Under the pieces are notes generated by a model. The model did no database searches and was not told where the DNA came from. It saw only the letters and a list, made by a program, of their open reading frames with translations. Below, piece after piece: positions 24,244 through 32,402 of a stretch of DNA of 36,040 nucleotides (position 1 is its first letter; the number at the start of each line of letters is the position of its first letter). The translations under genes were made by a program, and so were the position numbers. Source of the DNA: an uncultured Granulosicoccaceae bacterium (GTDB lineage Bacteria > Pseudomonadota > Gammaproteobacteria > Granulosicoccales > Granulosicoccaceae); NCBI GenBank assembly GCA_937922945.1, contig CAKZUP010000107.1, positions 1 to 36,040 on the forward strand, given 5' to 3'.

Positions 24244-24652
24244 AAAATTGATTTAGCAGGCGCGGTAACAACATGCCGCCCAACATGCCCGCGATAAACA
24301 CCAATAGTGCCCAAGGCTCAACGAAAAAGCCGGCTAGAGCAGGCCCGGGGCATAAACCGACCAATCCCCAGCCGATTCCAAAGAAGCCGGCACCTGCCAG
24401 TAGCTTTGTATCGATATGGGTTGCACTTGGAATTTGATACGTTAAGTCAAACCAGGGTTTGCCTGCCGGACCAATCCATCGGTAACCGAAAAAGGTCACG
24501 ATAACAGCGCCACCCATAACAAACGCCAAGGACGGATCCCATTCACCAAACAAGTCTAAAAAGCCCAGCACTTTCTCAGGATTAACCATTCCAGAGACGA
24601 CCAGACCAAGACCGAACAGCAGACCGATGAGCAAAGGAGATAGTAATTTCAT
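24242..24652 (-). CDS. YeeE/YedE family half-transporter, second subunit (PmpB-like)
   Basis: A 136-residue, four-helix membrane protein of the DUF6691/YeeE-YedE group, linked to uptake of sulfur compounds such as thiosulfate or persulfides. Marks are LLFGLGLVVSGMVNPEKVLGFLDLFG, WDPSLAFVMGGAV, and the Cys-containing GIGWGLVGLCPGPAL. The start at 24652 has AAGGAG (complement of 24660-24665) about seven bases upstream. It follows the companion half-transporter by 12 bp. Its TAA stop (24244-24242) overlaps the terminal repeat of IS copy B, so the last residues or the stop may have been set by the insertion. The transported compound is inferred from the family. Confidence 0.88.
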   Translation of the reverse strand: MKLLSPLLIGLLFGLGLVVSGMVNPEKVLGFLDLFGEWDPSLAFVMGGAVIVTFFGYRWIGPAGKPWFDLTYQIPSATHIDTKLLAGAGFFGIGWGLVGLCPGPALAGFFVEPWALLVFIAGMLGGMLLPRLLNQF

Positions 24653-24664
24653 TGGTGTGGCTCC

Positions 24665-25075
24665 TTAAAGGTGTCGTACAACGTAAACAGTGACAATGGC
24701 CGTGAGCATAAACACCACTGTTGCAACGATAGAACGTATCGATAACCGAGACATACCGCAGACTCCGTGGCCAGACGTGCAACCATTGCCTAAGGACGTA
24801 CCAACACCAACAACCAATCCGGCAATCAATAAGACCGCAGGATTTTTGGTTATTTCCACTGCGGGGTAATCGCCAGTGATGAGAAGAGTAGCCAGTGGCG
24901 CTATCAGCACACCGACAACAAATAGAGCTCGCCATTGCCAATCGTTTGCTAACGGTGGCAGCAGCTGTTTCACGATGCCACTAACGCCCATAATTCTGCC
25001 GTGAGCGGCCATGAGTAAAACGGCTGCGGCGCCAATCATTAGCCCGCCAATGAGTGCAAGCGTAAAGTCGTGCAT
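24665..25075 (-). CDS. YeeE/YedE family half-transporter, first subunit (PmpA-like)
   Basis: A membrane protein of about 136 residues starting at ATG 25075 (MHDFTLALIGGLMIG); the frame is open to 25207 but the extra 44 residues are hydrophilic and unlike the family. The conserved Cys motif GNGCTSGHGVCGMSRLS lies at the end of the third helix and matches the Cys-rich pore region of YeeE/TsuA thiosulfate transporters. With the second subunit it would form one pseudosymmetric transporter. In many bacteria such pairs sit with persulfide-sensing ArsR-type regulators and sulfur dioxygenases, but none is seen here. Confidence 0.88.
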   Translation of the reverse strand: MHDFTLALIGGLMIGAAAVLLMAAHGRIMGVSGIVKQLLPPLANDWQWRALFVVGVLIAPLATLLITGDYPAVEITKNPAVLLIAGLVVGVGTSLGNGCTSGHGVCGMSRLSIRSIVATVVFMLTAIVTVYVVRHL

Positions 25076-25404
25076 GTCTCGATCTCTTGTTGAATTGAAT
25101 TGCGTAATGGTAGCAATAATATTGACTGGGTGTATTGATACGCCTCGCACTTGCACGAGTGCGTCTGAGTAGGTGTCGTAGTGCGTGTTGTAGTAGTGGT
25201 GCATCAAAATATTGTCGCGTATGGCCTAACCGAGTGTGATTCTATGAAGCCGGTGTCAATGAATTTTTTGTAAACAAACAGCCGTTTTTCGCACTTGGTG
25301 TCAGTGCATAGTCGCGCCGGGATGAGGCGTGTAAAAATACCGGAAATGAATGCTTTTTACCTATGGTGTTCGATTGTAAGCTGCATTAGAGTAGACATCC
25401 GTTA
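25076..25404. other. 329-bp divergent intergenic region
   Basis: This lies between the YeeE/YedE operon (leftward) and an orphan lipoprotein (rightward). The first 132 bases form an in-frame 5' extension of the left gene that I consider untranslated. Both promoters must lie here, but no convincing box, operator palindrome or RNA was found. Confidence 0.45.
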
Positions 25405-26667
25405 GTGCTTGCGAGTATGTCCATGTCGTCATGCCAAACATCGTTCCTACGTCGGTTTCGACAATCCACAACGATCATGCTAAGTGTGTTGTTATCCGCA
25501 TGTGGTGGTTCGAATGAATCCATAGACACAACAGAACTTACACCCAGTGTCATCCGAACGAGCGATGCGCCAGCTGGAATCGGCTCAGACATCGGTGAGG
25601 TTGAAGACGCTAAAAACCCGTTAGAAAATAATGTGGGTGTCGTGTCTGCACCGTCTTCACTAACAGCGCAAGTAGTAAGGGCAGGATTTGTTTCTATTAG
25701 TTGGGATTTATCTTTCGGAGACTCATTTCAAACGCACCCTTCCGGAGATACGGTCAGCTACTATCGTGTGTATCGCAACAGTGAGTTTCTGGTAGATGCT
25801 TTATCGCCGTTTATCGAAGACAACAGTGCGCCTCAGGGTCGAGTTATCTATTCAGTTGAAGCGCATAAGTTGGTTAGTGCACCGGAATACGCGTTGTTGA
25901 AATCTGATGCCATTGATATCGAATTTAACATCGATAGCTTCGCGGGCGACGCGCTGCAAAACGGCGGTTCAACGCTTGATCTGAGCACCTATAACGAAGC
26001 GCTTCAACGTGTTCAACAGTGCGTGAATAGTCATGTGATGAAAAATGGCCAAGTGCTCTGTAGTAACGGTGCGGGTTATGCCTGGTCGGCAAATTCCGGA
26101 GAAATGCTGAACACGAAATCGAGCATTGCCGGTGATTGGTTTGTTAGCGTGCGTAACGTTGAGCCTGAAATCGGCTTGGTGCCGGGTGTTCCCACGTGGT
26201 CTGCTCGAAACCTCTCCTCGGGTGTGGCATCAGAGCGCGACATAAACTTTGATGAATACCTGGTTGAAAATGAAGGCGCCGTAGTGAACGGCGTAGCCTT
26301 ATCGATCAACAGTGTTGCGTATATCAGTGGCACGGTATATCAAAGTTATTTGCCTCGAAACCTCGGCCCTGAAGTGGGCATACTACCGGTGACTAATGCC
26401 TACTTTATAGCAAGCTATGCCGTGCCTACTGGCGAGTTACTACAATTCCGCCGTATTCCGCTGCATGAAGCTCTCGGCTCTGCTGCGCGGGTCAATGATG
26501 GTTTCATTGAGATGCATAAAGTCGGGCAGGTGTCTTTTTATGACACATCGGCATTGGAAAAACAGCGCCATGTACCGGTTGCAGGTTTCCCGGTTTTTTC
26601 CGATGAACACGCTGTTTACACTCGCTCCTTTGGGCCAGAAGCCTACTACCAGTTCAATCTGAACTAA
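25405..26667 (+). CDS. Lipoprotein with fibronectin type III-like domain, otherwise unknown
   Basis: A 420-residue protein whose signal region ends in the lipobox MLSVLLSAC (Cys33 in the longest frame), followed by a Gly/Ser/Asn stretch typical of outer-membrane lipoproteins. The frame opens at GTG 25405; ATGs at 25417 and 25423 are possible starts and would give a shorter signal. Residues about 80-155 (LTAQVVRAGFVSISWDLSF, then YYRVYRNSEFLVDA and VIYSVEAHK) look like a fibronectin type III domain. The rest has no motif I recognise. It carries two Cys pairs (CVNSHVMKNGQVLCSN) that could form a disulfide. There is no operon partner, so no function is proposed. Confidence 0.75.
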   Translation: MLASMSMSSCQTSFLRRFRQSTTIMLSVLLSACGGSNESIDTTELTPSVIRTSDAPAGIGSDIGEVEDAKNPLENNVGVVSAPSSLTAQVVRAGFVSISWDLSFGDSFQTHPSGDTVSYYRVYRNSEFLVDALSPFIEDNSAPQGRVIYSVEAHKLVSAPEYALLKSDAIDIEFNIDSFAGDALQNGGSTLDLSTYNEALQRVQQCVNSHVMKNGQVLCSNGAGYAWSANSGEMLNTKSSIAGDWFVSVRNVEPEIGLVPGVPTWSARNLSSGVASERDINFDEYLVENEGAVVNGVALSINSVAYISGTVYQSYLPRNLGPEVGILPVTNAYFIASYAVPTGELLQFRRIPLHEALGSAARVNDGFIEMHKVGQVSFYDTSALEKQRHVPVAGFPVFSDEHAVYTRSFGPEAYYQFNLN

Positions 26668-26775
26668 TCAGACCTCAGCACCAATGACGCGTAGTTTCAG
26701 AACGGGCAACTGTTACTGGGAAAGGCGTCATTTTTGCTATCCTTTCCTGACTTCCCCGATGAATAGGTTATTCGC

Positions 26776-27561
26776 ATGGCAAAGGAACTTCTGACGCACC
26801 TTGATAATCGAGGTGTTATGCAGATCACGATGAACCGGCCTGATGTGCACAATGCTTTTGATGAAAAACAAATAGCCAGATTAACCGATGAATTAAAAAA
26901 CGCGGCGAACAATACCGAGGTCAGGTTGATTGTACTCGGCGCTGAAGGTAAACATTTCTGTGCGGGTGCAGATATAAATTACATGCAACGCATGGGCGGT
27001 AACAGTCGTGAAGAGAACCTGGCTGATGCAGCTGCGCTGGCCGGGTTAATGAGCACACTGAATAACATTTCGAAACCAACTGTTGCCAGGGTACAGGGCG
27101 CAGCCTATGGAGGCGCGGTTGGTCTTATCTGTTGTTGCGATATAGCCATTGGTTCAACCTCTGCAGTGCTCTCTTTAAGTGAGGTTAAGATAGGCTTGGT
27201 ACCTGCGACTATAGGGCCTTATGTTATCAGTGCTATTGGTCAGCGCTTATCGCGACGTTTGTTCATTTCAGGGGAGAGAGTTGCGGCGCATGCAGCCCAT
27301 TCTATCGGCTTTTTACACAGCGTTGTAGAAGATGATCTATTAGACGATGCGGTGGATGGTGTTGTTGCTTCGTTGCTGGAAAACTCTCCAAACGCTATGG
27401 CAGTTGCGAAGCAGGCTGTGTTTCGTATGGCAAGCGATAACATTAACGACGAGGTTATAGCGTACTCCATTCAAACTATTGCCGAACTTCGCGAATCGGA
27501 AGAGGCTCGGGAAGGGACGCAGGCCTTTCTCGAAAAAAGAAGCCCGTACTGGCAAAGCTGA
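26776..27561 (+). CDS. Enoyl-CoA hydratase, LiuC/methylglutaconyl-CoA hydratase-like
   Basis: The 261-residue crotonase-fold protein has FCAGADINYMQRM (oxyanion hole), GAAYGGAVGLICCCDIAI, LSLSEVKIGLVPATIGPYV and the C-terminus FLEKRSPYW. The Glu of SEVKIG is present, while the first catalytic Glu of classic hydratases (GGGxE) is Gly, as I recall for bacterial LiuC-type methylglutaconyl-CoA hydratases. It would hydrate a branched unsaturated acyl-CoA; in this neighbourhood an itaconyl- or mesaconyl-CoA-type substrate is also possible. It is clearly different from CaiD at 16243-17040. It converges with the CoA transferase gene, with a 54-bp gap. Confidence 0.85.
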   Translation: MAKELLTHLDNRGVMQITMNRPDVHNAFDEKQIARLTDELKNAANNTEVRLIVLGAEGKHFCAGADINYMQRMGGNSREENLADAAALAGLMSTLNNISKPTVARVQGAAYGGAVGLICCCDIAIGSTSAVLSLSEVKIGLVPATIGPYVISAIGQRLSRRLFISGERVAAHAAHSIGFLHSVVEDDLLDDAVDGVVASLLENSPNAMAVAKQAVFRMASDNINDEVIAYSIQTIAELRESEEAREGTQAFLEKRSPYWQS

Positions 27562-27615
27562 TCATGGGTTCAGTTTCTTTGTCATCTTTTTTGCCACGTT
27601 GTTGCCACCCTAGCG

Positions 27616-28767
27616 TTAAAATTCGAACTCGGCTTGTGGGTGTGCACCCAACGATGGCGAACCTTTCTCAGCGCACATCGGAATACCATCGAGTAAGATA
27701 GGGGTGCGTAGCCCTGGAACACCATTAGGGTTAATAAGCAATTCTCTGTGTTTAAACTGAGGATCGCTAAGTGCTTCGGCTACGCTATTGATGGGACCGG
27801 CTGGCACCACTGCTGCGTCAAGTTGAGTCAACAATGCATCCTTGCGCCACTCTCGGGTTTTATCATTAATTAATTTCATTAGCTCTGCACGATGCTTAAC
27901 GCGTAGCGCGTTAGAAGTAAATCGATCGTCGAGCTTTTCAGCAGCAAGACCAATACAATCACAAAGCCTTTCGAATTGGCCATTGTTTCCTGTAGCAATA
28001 ATAATATATCCGTCGGCTGTTTCAACTGTTTCATACGGACAAATATTGGGATGCATGTTTCCCAGCCTTGTGGGTGAGTTGCCACTACTCAGATAGTTCA
28101 TAGCCTGATTTGCAAGCACCGCCGTCATGCAATCAAACAAAGCCATGTCTATGTGGCACCCTTGGCCAGTTTGTTGTCGAGTGGTTAGAGCTGCCTGAAT
28201 AGCTATAACGCTATAAAGCGCGGTAAAAATATCCGCAAACGCGACCCCCATTTTTTGCGGGCTGCCATCGGCCTCACCAGTGAGATCCATAATTCCGCTC
28301 ATACCCTGAATCATGAAGTCGTAACCTGCTTTCGATGCATAAGGCCCGGTTTGCCCGAATCCGGTAATCGAGCAATAGATCAAGCCTGGATTGGATTGCT
28401 TCGCGCTATTAAAATCTAATCCGTACTGCTTTAATCCACCGACTTTAAAATTCTCCAACACGACATCGGCTTCTGCGAAAAGCGCTTTCACTTTGTTGAG
28501 TTGTTCCGGATTTTTTAGGTCGGCGGTGAACGAGCGCTTGCCGCGGTTGCACGAGTGAAAGTAAGCTGCGCAACTTTCATCACCGCTTACAATATCGGGT
28601 GGGCCCCACTGACGGGTATCGTCTCCGTTAGGACTTTCAACTTTTATAACGTCGGCGCCCAAATCTGCCAGCGTCTGTCCCGCCCAAGGGCCAGCTAGTA
28701 TTCGAGCCAATTCAACAACCCTCAATCCTTTTAAAGGTGTCTTTGAACAAGATGCATCAGAATTCAT
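27616..28767 (-). CDS. Family III CoA transferase (CaiB/BaiF)
   Basis: About 383 residues beginning MNSDASCSKTPLKGLRVVELARILAGPWAGQ. The ATG at 28767 is preferred to the TTG at 28806, because the longer form would overlap the upstream gene and adds residues unlike the family. Marks are LADLGADVIKVE, WGPP, the catalytic Asp in AGYDFMIQGMSGIMDLTG (forms the aspartyl-CoA intermediate), and MGVAFADIFTALY. These enzymes move CoA from one acyl-CoA to another carboxylic acid. It lies 16 bp after the maleate-isomerase-like gene, so the two form an operon. The substrate may be a C4-C5 dicarboxylate or a betaine; the sequence alone does not decide. Confidence 0.9.
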   Translation of the reverse strand: MNSDASCSKTPLKGLRVVELARILAGPWAGQTLADLGADVIKVESPNGDDTRQWGPPDIVSGDESCAAYFHSCNRGKRSFTADLKNPEQLNKVKALFAEADVVLENFKVGGLKQYGLDFNSAKQSNPGLIYCSITGFGQTGPYASKAGYDFMIQGMSGIMDLTGEADGSPQKMGVAFADIFTALYSVIAIQAALTTRQQTGQGCHIDMALFDCMTAVLANQAMNYLSSGNSPTRLGNMHPNICPYETVETADGYIIIATGNNGQFERLCDCIGLAAEKLDDRFTSNALRVKHRAELMKLINDKTREWRKDALLTQLDAAVVPAGPINSVAEALSDPQFKHRELLINPNGVPGLRTPILLDGIPMCAEKGSPSLGAHPQAEFEF

Positions 28768-28783
28768 TTTTGTACTTACTATT

Positions 28784-29488
28784 TTAGCTTGAACCCAGTT
28801 TGGCAATATGCCAAGCCAGTGCCGCGTTACTGGAAATAACAGGTATTTTATGTGCGTCCCTCAATCCATCGAGAATGCCTTGCGTTCGCAGATTAGTGCA
28901 CGATGCAAAAATAGCATCACACGGTGCTTGAGTTGCGACCTGTGTAATGGCGTTCTCAATCGATTCGCTTGAGATACGGCACACGTTGTAGTCATGCTCT
29001 TCATAGAATGAAGCTTGAGAGCAGATGTTAAAACCATGCTCGCTCAGGTGTGTTGACATCGCCTGTGTTACCGCTGGAATGTAGGGTGTGAGCATCCCGA
29101 TATTCTGTATATTCAAATGCTGCAGATAAGCCTTAATAGCAGTAATTGGGTTGGTCACTTTGGCATTGGGAAAAATCTGTTGAACGGCTTTCTCAACAAC
29201 CGATTCACCGATAACGGTTGCACCCGATGTGCAGCAATAAGCGATTACCTCAATCGGTGCATATTGTGGTAGCAGGTGGCATGCTGCGGGTAATTGCTCG
29301 CGCATCTGAAGCACGGTTTCTTCCGTGATGCTATCCTGGTTCGGTATGCGTGTATGGTAAAGCGTGTAATTCTCCGGCAACCATATCCGTACTTCCGACT
29401 CGACGACCTCATCGGTTTGTAGCACAATTAACCCGACACAAATACGCCCGCTGTTGTAATCTTGTTTTACGTAATCTAGTTTGTTCAA
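28784..29488 (-). CDS. Asp/Glu racemase superfamily protein, maleate isomerase/EutA-like
   Basis: The protein belongs to the maleate isomerase/arylmalonate decarboxylase group, which uses two Cys residues. From a TTG at 29488 it has 234 residues with Cys85-Cys86 in AYCCTSGATVIGE and Cys197 in FASCTNLRT, close to the two active Cys of known maleate isomerases. The C-terminal PVISSNAALAWHIAKL is also typical. The open frame reaches a TTG at 29572, but the added 28 residues lack similarity to the family, and 29488 gives the usual short lead before GRICVGLIV. Possible reactions are cis-trans isomerisation of an unsaturated diacid, racemisation or decarboxylation; EutA of ectoine use is another relative. 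It is co-transcribed with the CoA transferase. Confidence 0.8.
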   Translation of the reverse strand: MNKLDYVKQDYNSGRICVGLIVLQTDEVVESEVRIWLPENYTLYHTRIPNQDSITEETVLQMREQLPAACHLLPQYAPIEVIAYCCTSGATVIGESVVEKAVQQIFPNAKVTNPITAIKAYLQHLNIQNIGMLTPYIPAVTQAMSTHLSEHGFNICSQASFYEEHDYNVCRISSESIENAITQVATQAPCDAIFASCTNLRTQGILDGLRDAHKIPVISSNAALAWHIAKLGSS

Positions 29489-29631
29489 GGGTTCACCAAT
29501 GCGTGAAATTGCCTGAACTATAGGTACCCCCGTCGTAAAAGTAAATACTTGAGACTTGGCGGCCTGTCTCAACCAGGTTGCTGGCGGGGCTTAAAGGCTG
29601 CATTGTCGGCCAAATTGTCTGGATACACACA

Positions 29632-30942
29632 ATGACGTTGACACAGAACTTGGTTCAACTGGTTCGCAATCGCGATATCACCCATCAAGACCGGCAAGCC
29701 TCGGCCTTGTTTCTGCTCGATGCGTTAGCGAGCGCGTACGCTGGTTCAAATACCCCTGTGGGCCGCAAACTGATTGCCTGGGCAAAACGGGAGCCGTTGA
29801 ACGCTCGTACCAAAGCATTCTTAATGGGGTCGCTTGCGCATATCACTGAAACTGATGATTTGCATAAGGCATCCGTTACCCATCCGGGCTGTGTCGTGGT
29901 ACCTGGAATACTGGCTATGGCCAATCGTGCCGATGCAACTGGTCAGGATCTTCTAGACGCAACGCTTCAGGGTTTTGAGGTCATGTGTCGAATTGGCAGG
30001 GCGGTTGGAAGTGAGCACTATAAAAAGTGGCATAACACGGCAACCTGCGGACCATTTGGCTCGGCGATGGCGGTGGGCTCGCTGCTAAAACTGAGTGATA
30101 AGCAATGCGTTAATGCACTCGGCAATGCCGGTACGCAATCGTCAGGGTTGTGGCAATTCCTACAATCCGGTGCGATGAGTAAACACCTGCATGCTGGCCG
30201 AGCGAGCGAGTCTGGATTGTTGGCGGCCGAATTGGCTGAGCATGATTTCACGGGTGCAGCTGACATACTCGAGGGCGATCAAGGTGTGTTCAAGGCCATG
30301 TGTCCCGATGCCATTCCAGGTGAAATACTCAATCATCCAGATGCCGTATGGGAGTTGTTGCAGACATCGATAAAACCGTGGCCATCGTGCAGGCATACGC
30401 ATCCAGCCATTGATGCAGCGTTAAGCCTGCGTTCGCAGATCGGTAATTCGATTATTGATCAGGTTCATATAAACAGCTACCAAGCGGCTTTAGATGTTTG
30501 CGACCGCCCCAGTTGTGAAAATGAATATCAGGCGAAATTCTCGCTACAACACTGTGTTGCAACCGCACTACAAACCGGCATTGTGTCGTTGGAGTCATTC
30601 TCCGCCGAAGCCCGAGATAATGTCAGTGAGCTGGCTAAGCAATGTTATGTGGGTCTGAGCGAAAAACTAGATCAGCGCTATCCACAAGCCTGGGGCGCAA
30701 GTGTCGCCATACGTTGTGTTGATGGGCGGGAGGTTACTGCGGTGTCGAGTGATTGTAAGGGCGACCCTGAATTGCCGCTAACCGAAATCGAAATGATTGA
30801 AAAATCGACTAACTTACTGTTGCATGCAGGACTAACAGTAGCAGCGGCTAGCGCACTGGTTGCGCAAGTTAAGGGCTTACCAGAATCCACTGTGGCGGTT
30901 GAGTTCATGGATTCCTACTTTACTCATATTCTCGCGCAGTAG
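29632..30942 (+). CDS. MmgE/PrpD family protein
   Basis: About 436 residues from ATG 29632 (MTLTQNLVQLVRNRDI). The frame is open from a TTG at 29578, but those residues look non-coding and would squeeze the divergent promoter region. Marks of the family are AHITETDDLHKASVTHPGCVVVPGILA, split over the conserved Asp-Asp and His-Pro, HNTATCGPFGSAMAV, LHAGRASESGLLAAELA and KPWPSCRHTHPAIDA. The family includes 2-methylcitrate dehydratase and cis-aconitate decarboxylase, so it may dehydrate or decarboxylate a tricarboxylate-type substrate. It is divergent from the isomerase-CoA transferase operon, with about 140 bp between the preferred starts. Confidence 0.87.
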   Translation: MTLTQNLVQLVRNRDITHQDRQASALFLLDALASAYAGSNTPVGRKLIAWAKREPLNARTKAFLMGSLAHITETDDLHKASVTHPGCVVVPGILAMANRADATGQDLLDATLQGFEVMCRIGRAVGSEHYKKWHNTATCGPFGSAMAVGSLLKLSDKQCVNALGNAGTQSSGLWQFLQSGAMSKHLHAGRASESGLLAAELAEHDFTGAADILEGDQGVFKAMCPDAIPGEILNHPDAVWELLQTSIKPWPSCRHTHPAIDAALSLRSQIGNSIIDQVHINSYQAALDVCDRPSCENEYQAKFSLQHCVATALQTGIVSLESFSAEARDNVSELAKQCYVGLSEKLDQRYPQAWGASVAIRCVDGREVTAVSSDCKGDPELPLTEIEMIEKSTNLLLHAGLTVAAASALVAQVKGLPESTVAVEFMDSYFTHILAQ

Positions 30943-31035
30943 ATTCTCAGAGCGTTTGCTGGTGCGTTTCAGATAGCAGAGTTGCTTTATCAGAATGTTG
31001 ACTGTTAATTTTCTGTCGCTGCTGTTGTCAAAATA

Positions 31036-31064
31036 ACGTCAATACGCTAGCGAAAATGTGACGT
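31036..31064. promoter_or_regulatory. Candidate operator: nested palindromes
   Basis: ACGTCA (31036-31041) and its reverse complement TGACGT (31059-31064) flank a perfect 8-bp palindrome CGCTAGCG (31045-31052). The nested symmetry suggests binding of a dimeric or tetrameric regulator upstream of the exopolysaccharide operon. No named factor is assigned. Confidence 0.35.
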
Positions 31065-31113
31065 AAGCGCGTCGTTGCATTGTTGGTATTTATTGGAAAT
31101 ATCATCGACATTC

Positions 31114-31155
31114 ATGCCGTTGAAATGTGTCTTATATGTTAACTGCAAACGGCAT
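31114..31155. repeat. 8-bp inverted repeat upstream of the epimerase gene
   Basis: ATGCCGTT (31114-31121) and AACGGCAT (31148-31155) are exact inverted copies separated by 26 bases. They could form a long-loop hairpin or two operator half-sites. Confidence 0.35.
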
Positions 31156-31360
31156 TAATCAAGGTTTTTTGCCTTGTAAATCACACTTATAGAATAGTCG
31201 CTTCGACAACACCTTTAGTTCCACTAAGTTATAACGAGATCTTCGCCACACTTAGTCAAGTTAAACTGCTTGCGTTCATTTCCGCCTAAAAAATGGCACA
31301 GAACTTCCTAACCGCATTGCACCAAAGATAAAACACGTGTTCAAGCGAGTAGGAGTAATC

Positions 31361-32389
31361 ATGACAGACAGTCGGTGCGGTGGATCCATTCTGGTTACCG
31401 GTGGAGCGGGCTATATAGGAAGCCATGTTGTCAAGCTTCTGGGCGAACGTGGCGAACGCGTAGTTGTGCTGGATGACTTATCTACCGGCAATAAAGACGC
31501 AGTTCTATTTGGCACCTTTATCGAGGGCAACACAGCCGATACCGCGTTGGTTAGCCGGATTCTAAAAGAGCATGACATTGATACCGTAATGCATTTTGCC
31601 GCGCACACCATCGTTCCAGAGAGCGTGACCGATCCGCTGAAGTATTATGCGAACAATACAGCGGCCACGCGCAACCTGCTTGACTGCTGTCAAAAAGCCG
31701 GTATTTCGAATTTCATTTTTTCCTCAACGGCGGCGACTTACGGGATTCCGGAAGATGCGTCCAAACCGTGTGGCGAAGACTTGCCTACAGCACCGATTAA
31801 CCCGTACGGCATGTCTAAATTAATGTCTGAGTACATGATAAAAGACCTCAGTGCGGCGTCTGCGTTGAAACACGTGATATTGCGTTACTTCAATGTCGCT
31901 GGTTGCGACCCTGATGGAAAGATTGGTCAATCGACTAAAAACGCGACCCTGCTGATTAAAGTGGCATCTGAGGTTGCAGTGGGTAAGCGCGATGCATTGT
32001 ATGTCTATGGCACCGACTACCCCACAGAAGACGGAACCGGTGTCAGAGATTACATACACGTCTCAGATCTTGCCAGCGCTCACTTATCAGCGCTTGATTA
32101 CCTACGAGCCGGTGGCGAATCTACCTTGGTCAATTGTGGTTACGGTCAAGGCTATAGCGTGAAGCAAGTTATCGATTCGGTTTCAAAGCTGAACGGCGAA
32201 GCCATCAGCGTTATTGAAGAGCCACGGCGAGCAGGAGATCCGCCTGCACTTATAGCGGCCGTGGATAAAATTCGGCATACGCTTGATTGGGTTCCTCAGT
32301 ACAACGAACTGGATATCATTGTTAAGACGTCACTTGATTGGGAACATAAGTTGCTCGAACGCGCTGGTAAAACTGGCAAAGCAGCATAG
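31361..32389 (+). CDS. UDP-hexose/HexNAc 4-epimerase, GalE/PelX-like
   Basis: A 342-residue short-chain dehydrogenase-type epimerase starting at ATG 31361, with AGGAG five bases upstream (31351-31355); an in-frame GTG at 31337 is less likely. The NAD-binding GGAGYIGSH, the catalytic Ser/Thr region FSSTAATYG and YGMSK (Tyr-x-x-x-Lys), and the substrate loop are all present. The position of E. coli GalE Tyr299, which restricts the pocket to UDP-glucose, is Leu297 here (GDPPALIAA), so UDP-GlcNAc to UDP-GalNAc conversion is possible. Pel is rich in GalNAc, and a UDP-GlcNAc 4-epimerase (PelX) is linked to some pel loci, so supplying UDP-GalNAc is the likely job. It precedes pelC by 13 bp. Confidence 0.9.
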   Translation: MTDSRCGGSILVTGGAGYIGSHVVKLLGERGERVVVLDDLSTGNKDAVLFGTFIEGNTADTALVSRILKEHDIDTVMHFAAHTIVPESVTDPLKYYANNTAATRNLLDCCQKAGISNFIFSSTAATYGIPEDASKPCGEDLPTAPINPYGMSKLMSEYMIKDLSAASALKHVILRYFNVAGCDPDGKIGQSTKNATLLIKVASEVAVGKRDALYVYGTDYPTEDGTGVRDYIHVSDLASAHLSALDYLRAGGESTLVNCGYGQGYSVKQVIDSVSKLNGEAISVIEEPRRAGDPPALIAAVDKIRHTLDWVPQYNELDIIVKTSLDWEHKLLERAGKTGKAA

Positions 32390-32402
32390 ACCACATTAGT
32401 TA

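Larger units (their letters stand above)
30943..31360. other. 418-bp region upstream of the pel-linked operon
   Basis: No gene is apparent. The region is AT-rich and holds two inverted-repeat candidates (31036-31064 and 31114-31155), a small CAAGG/CCTTG hairpin near 31160-31176, and several GTCAA or TTGAC half-sites. It should contain the promoter of the epimerase-pelCDEF operon. No RNA gene or riboswitch could be recognised. Confidence 0.5.

Noticed and set aside
25076..25207. Upstream extension of the YeeE/YedE gene
   Set aside because: The added 44 residues are hydrophilic and unlike the family, which starts close to the first membrane helix.
29572..29631. TTG starts at 29572 (minus) and 29578 (plus) for the divergent isomerase and PrpD genes
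   Set aside because: They would leave five bases between divergent genes with no room for promoters, and the added residues do not resemble either family.
31294..31309. Possible sigma-54 promoter before the epimerase (TGGCAC then TTCCT)
   Set aside because: The -24 half is perfect, but the -12 half lacks the near-invariant GC, so it does not meet the consensus.
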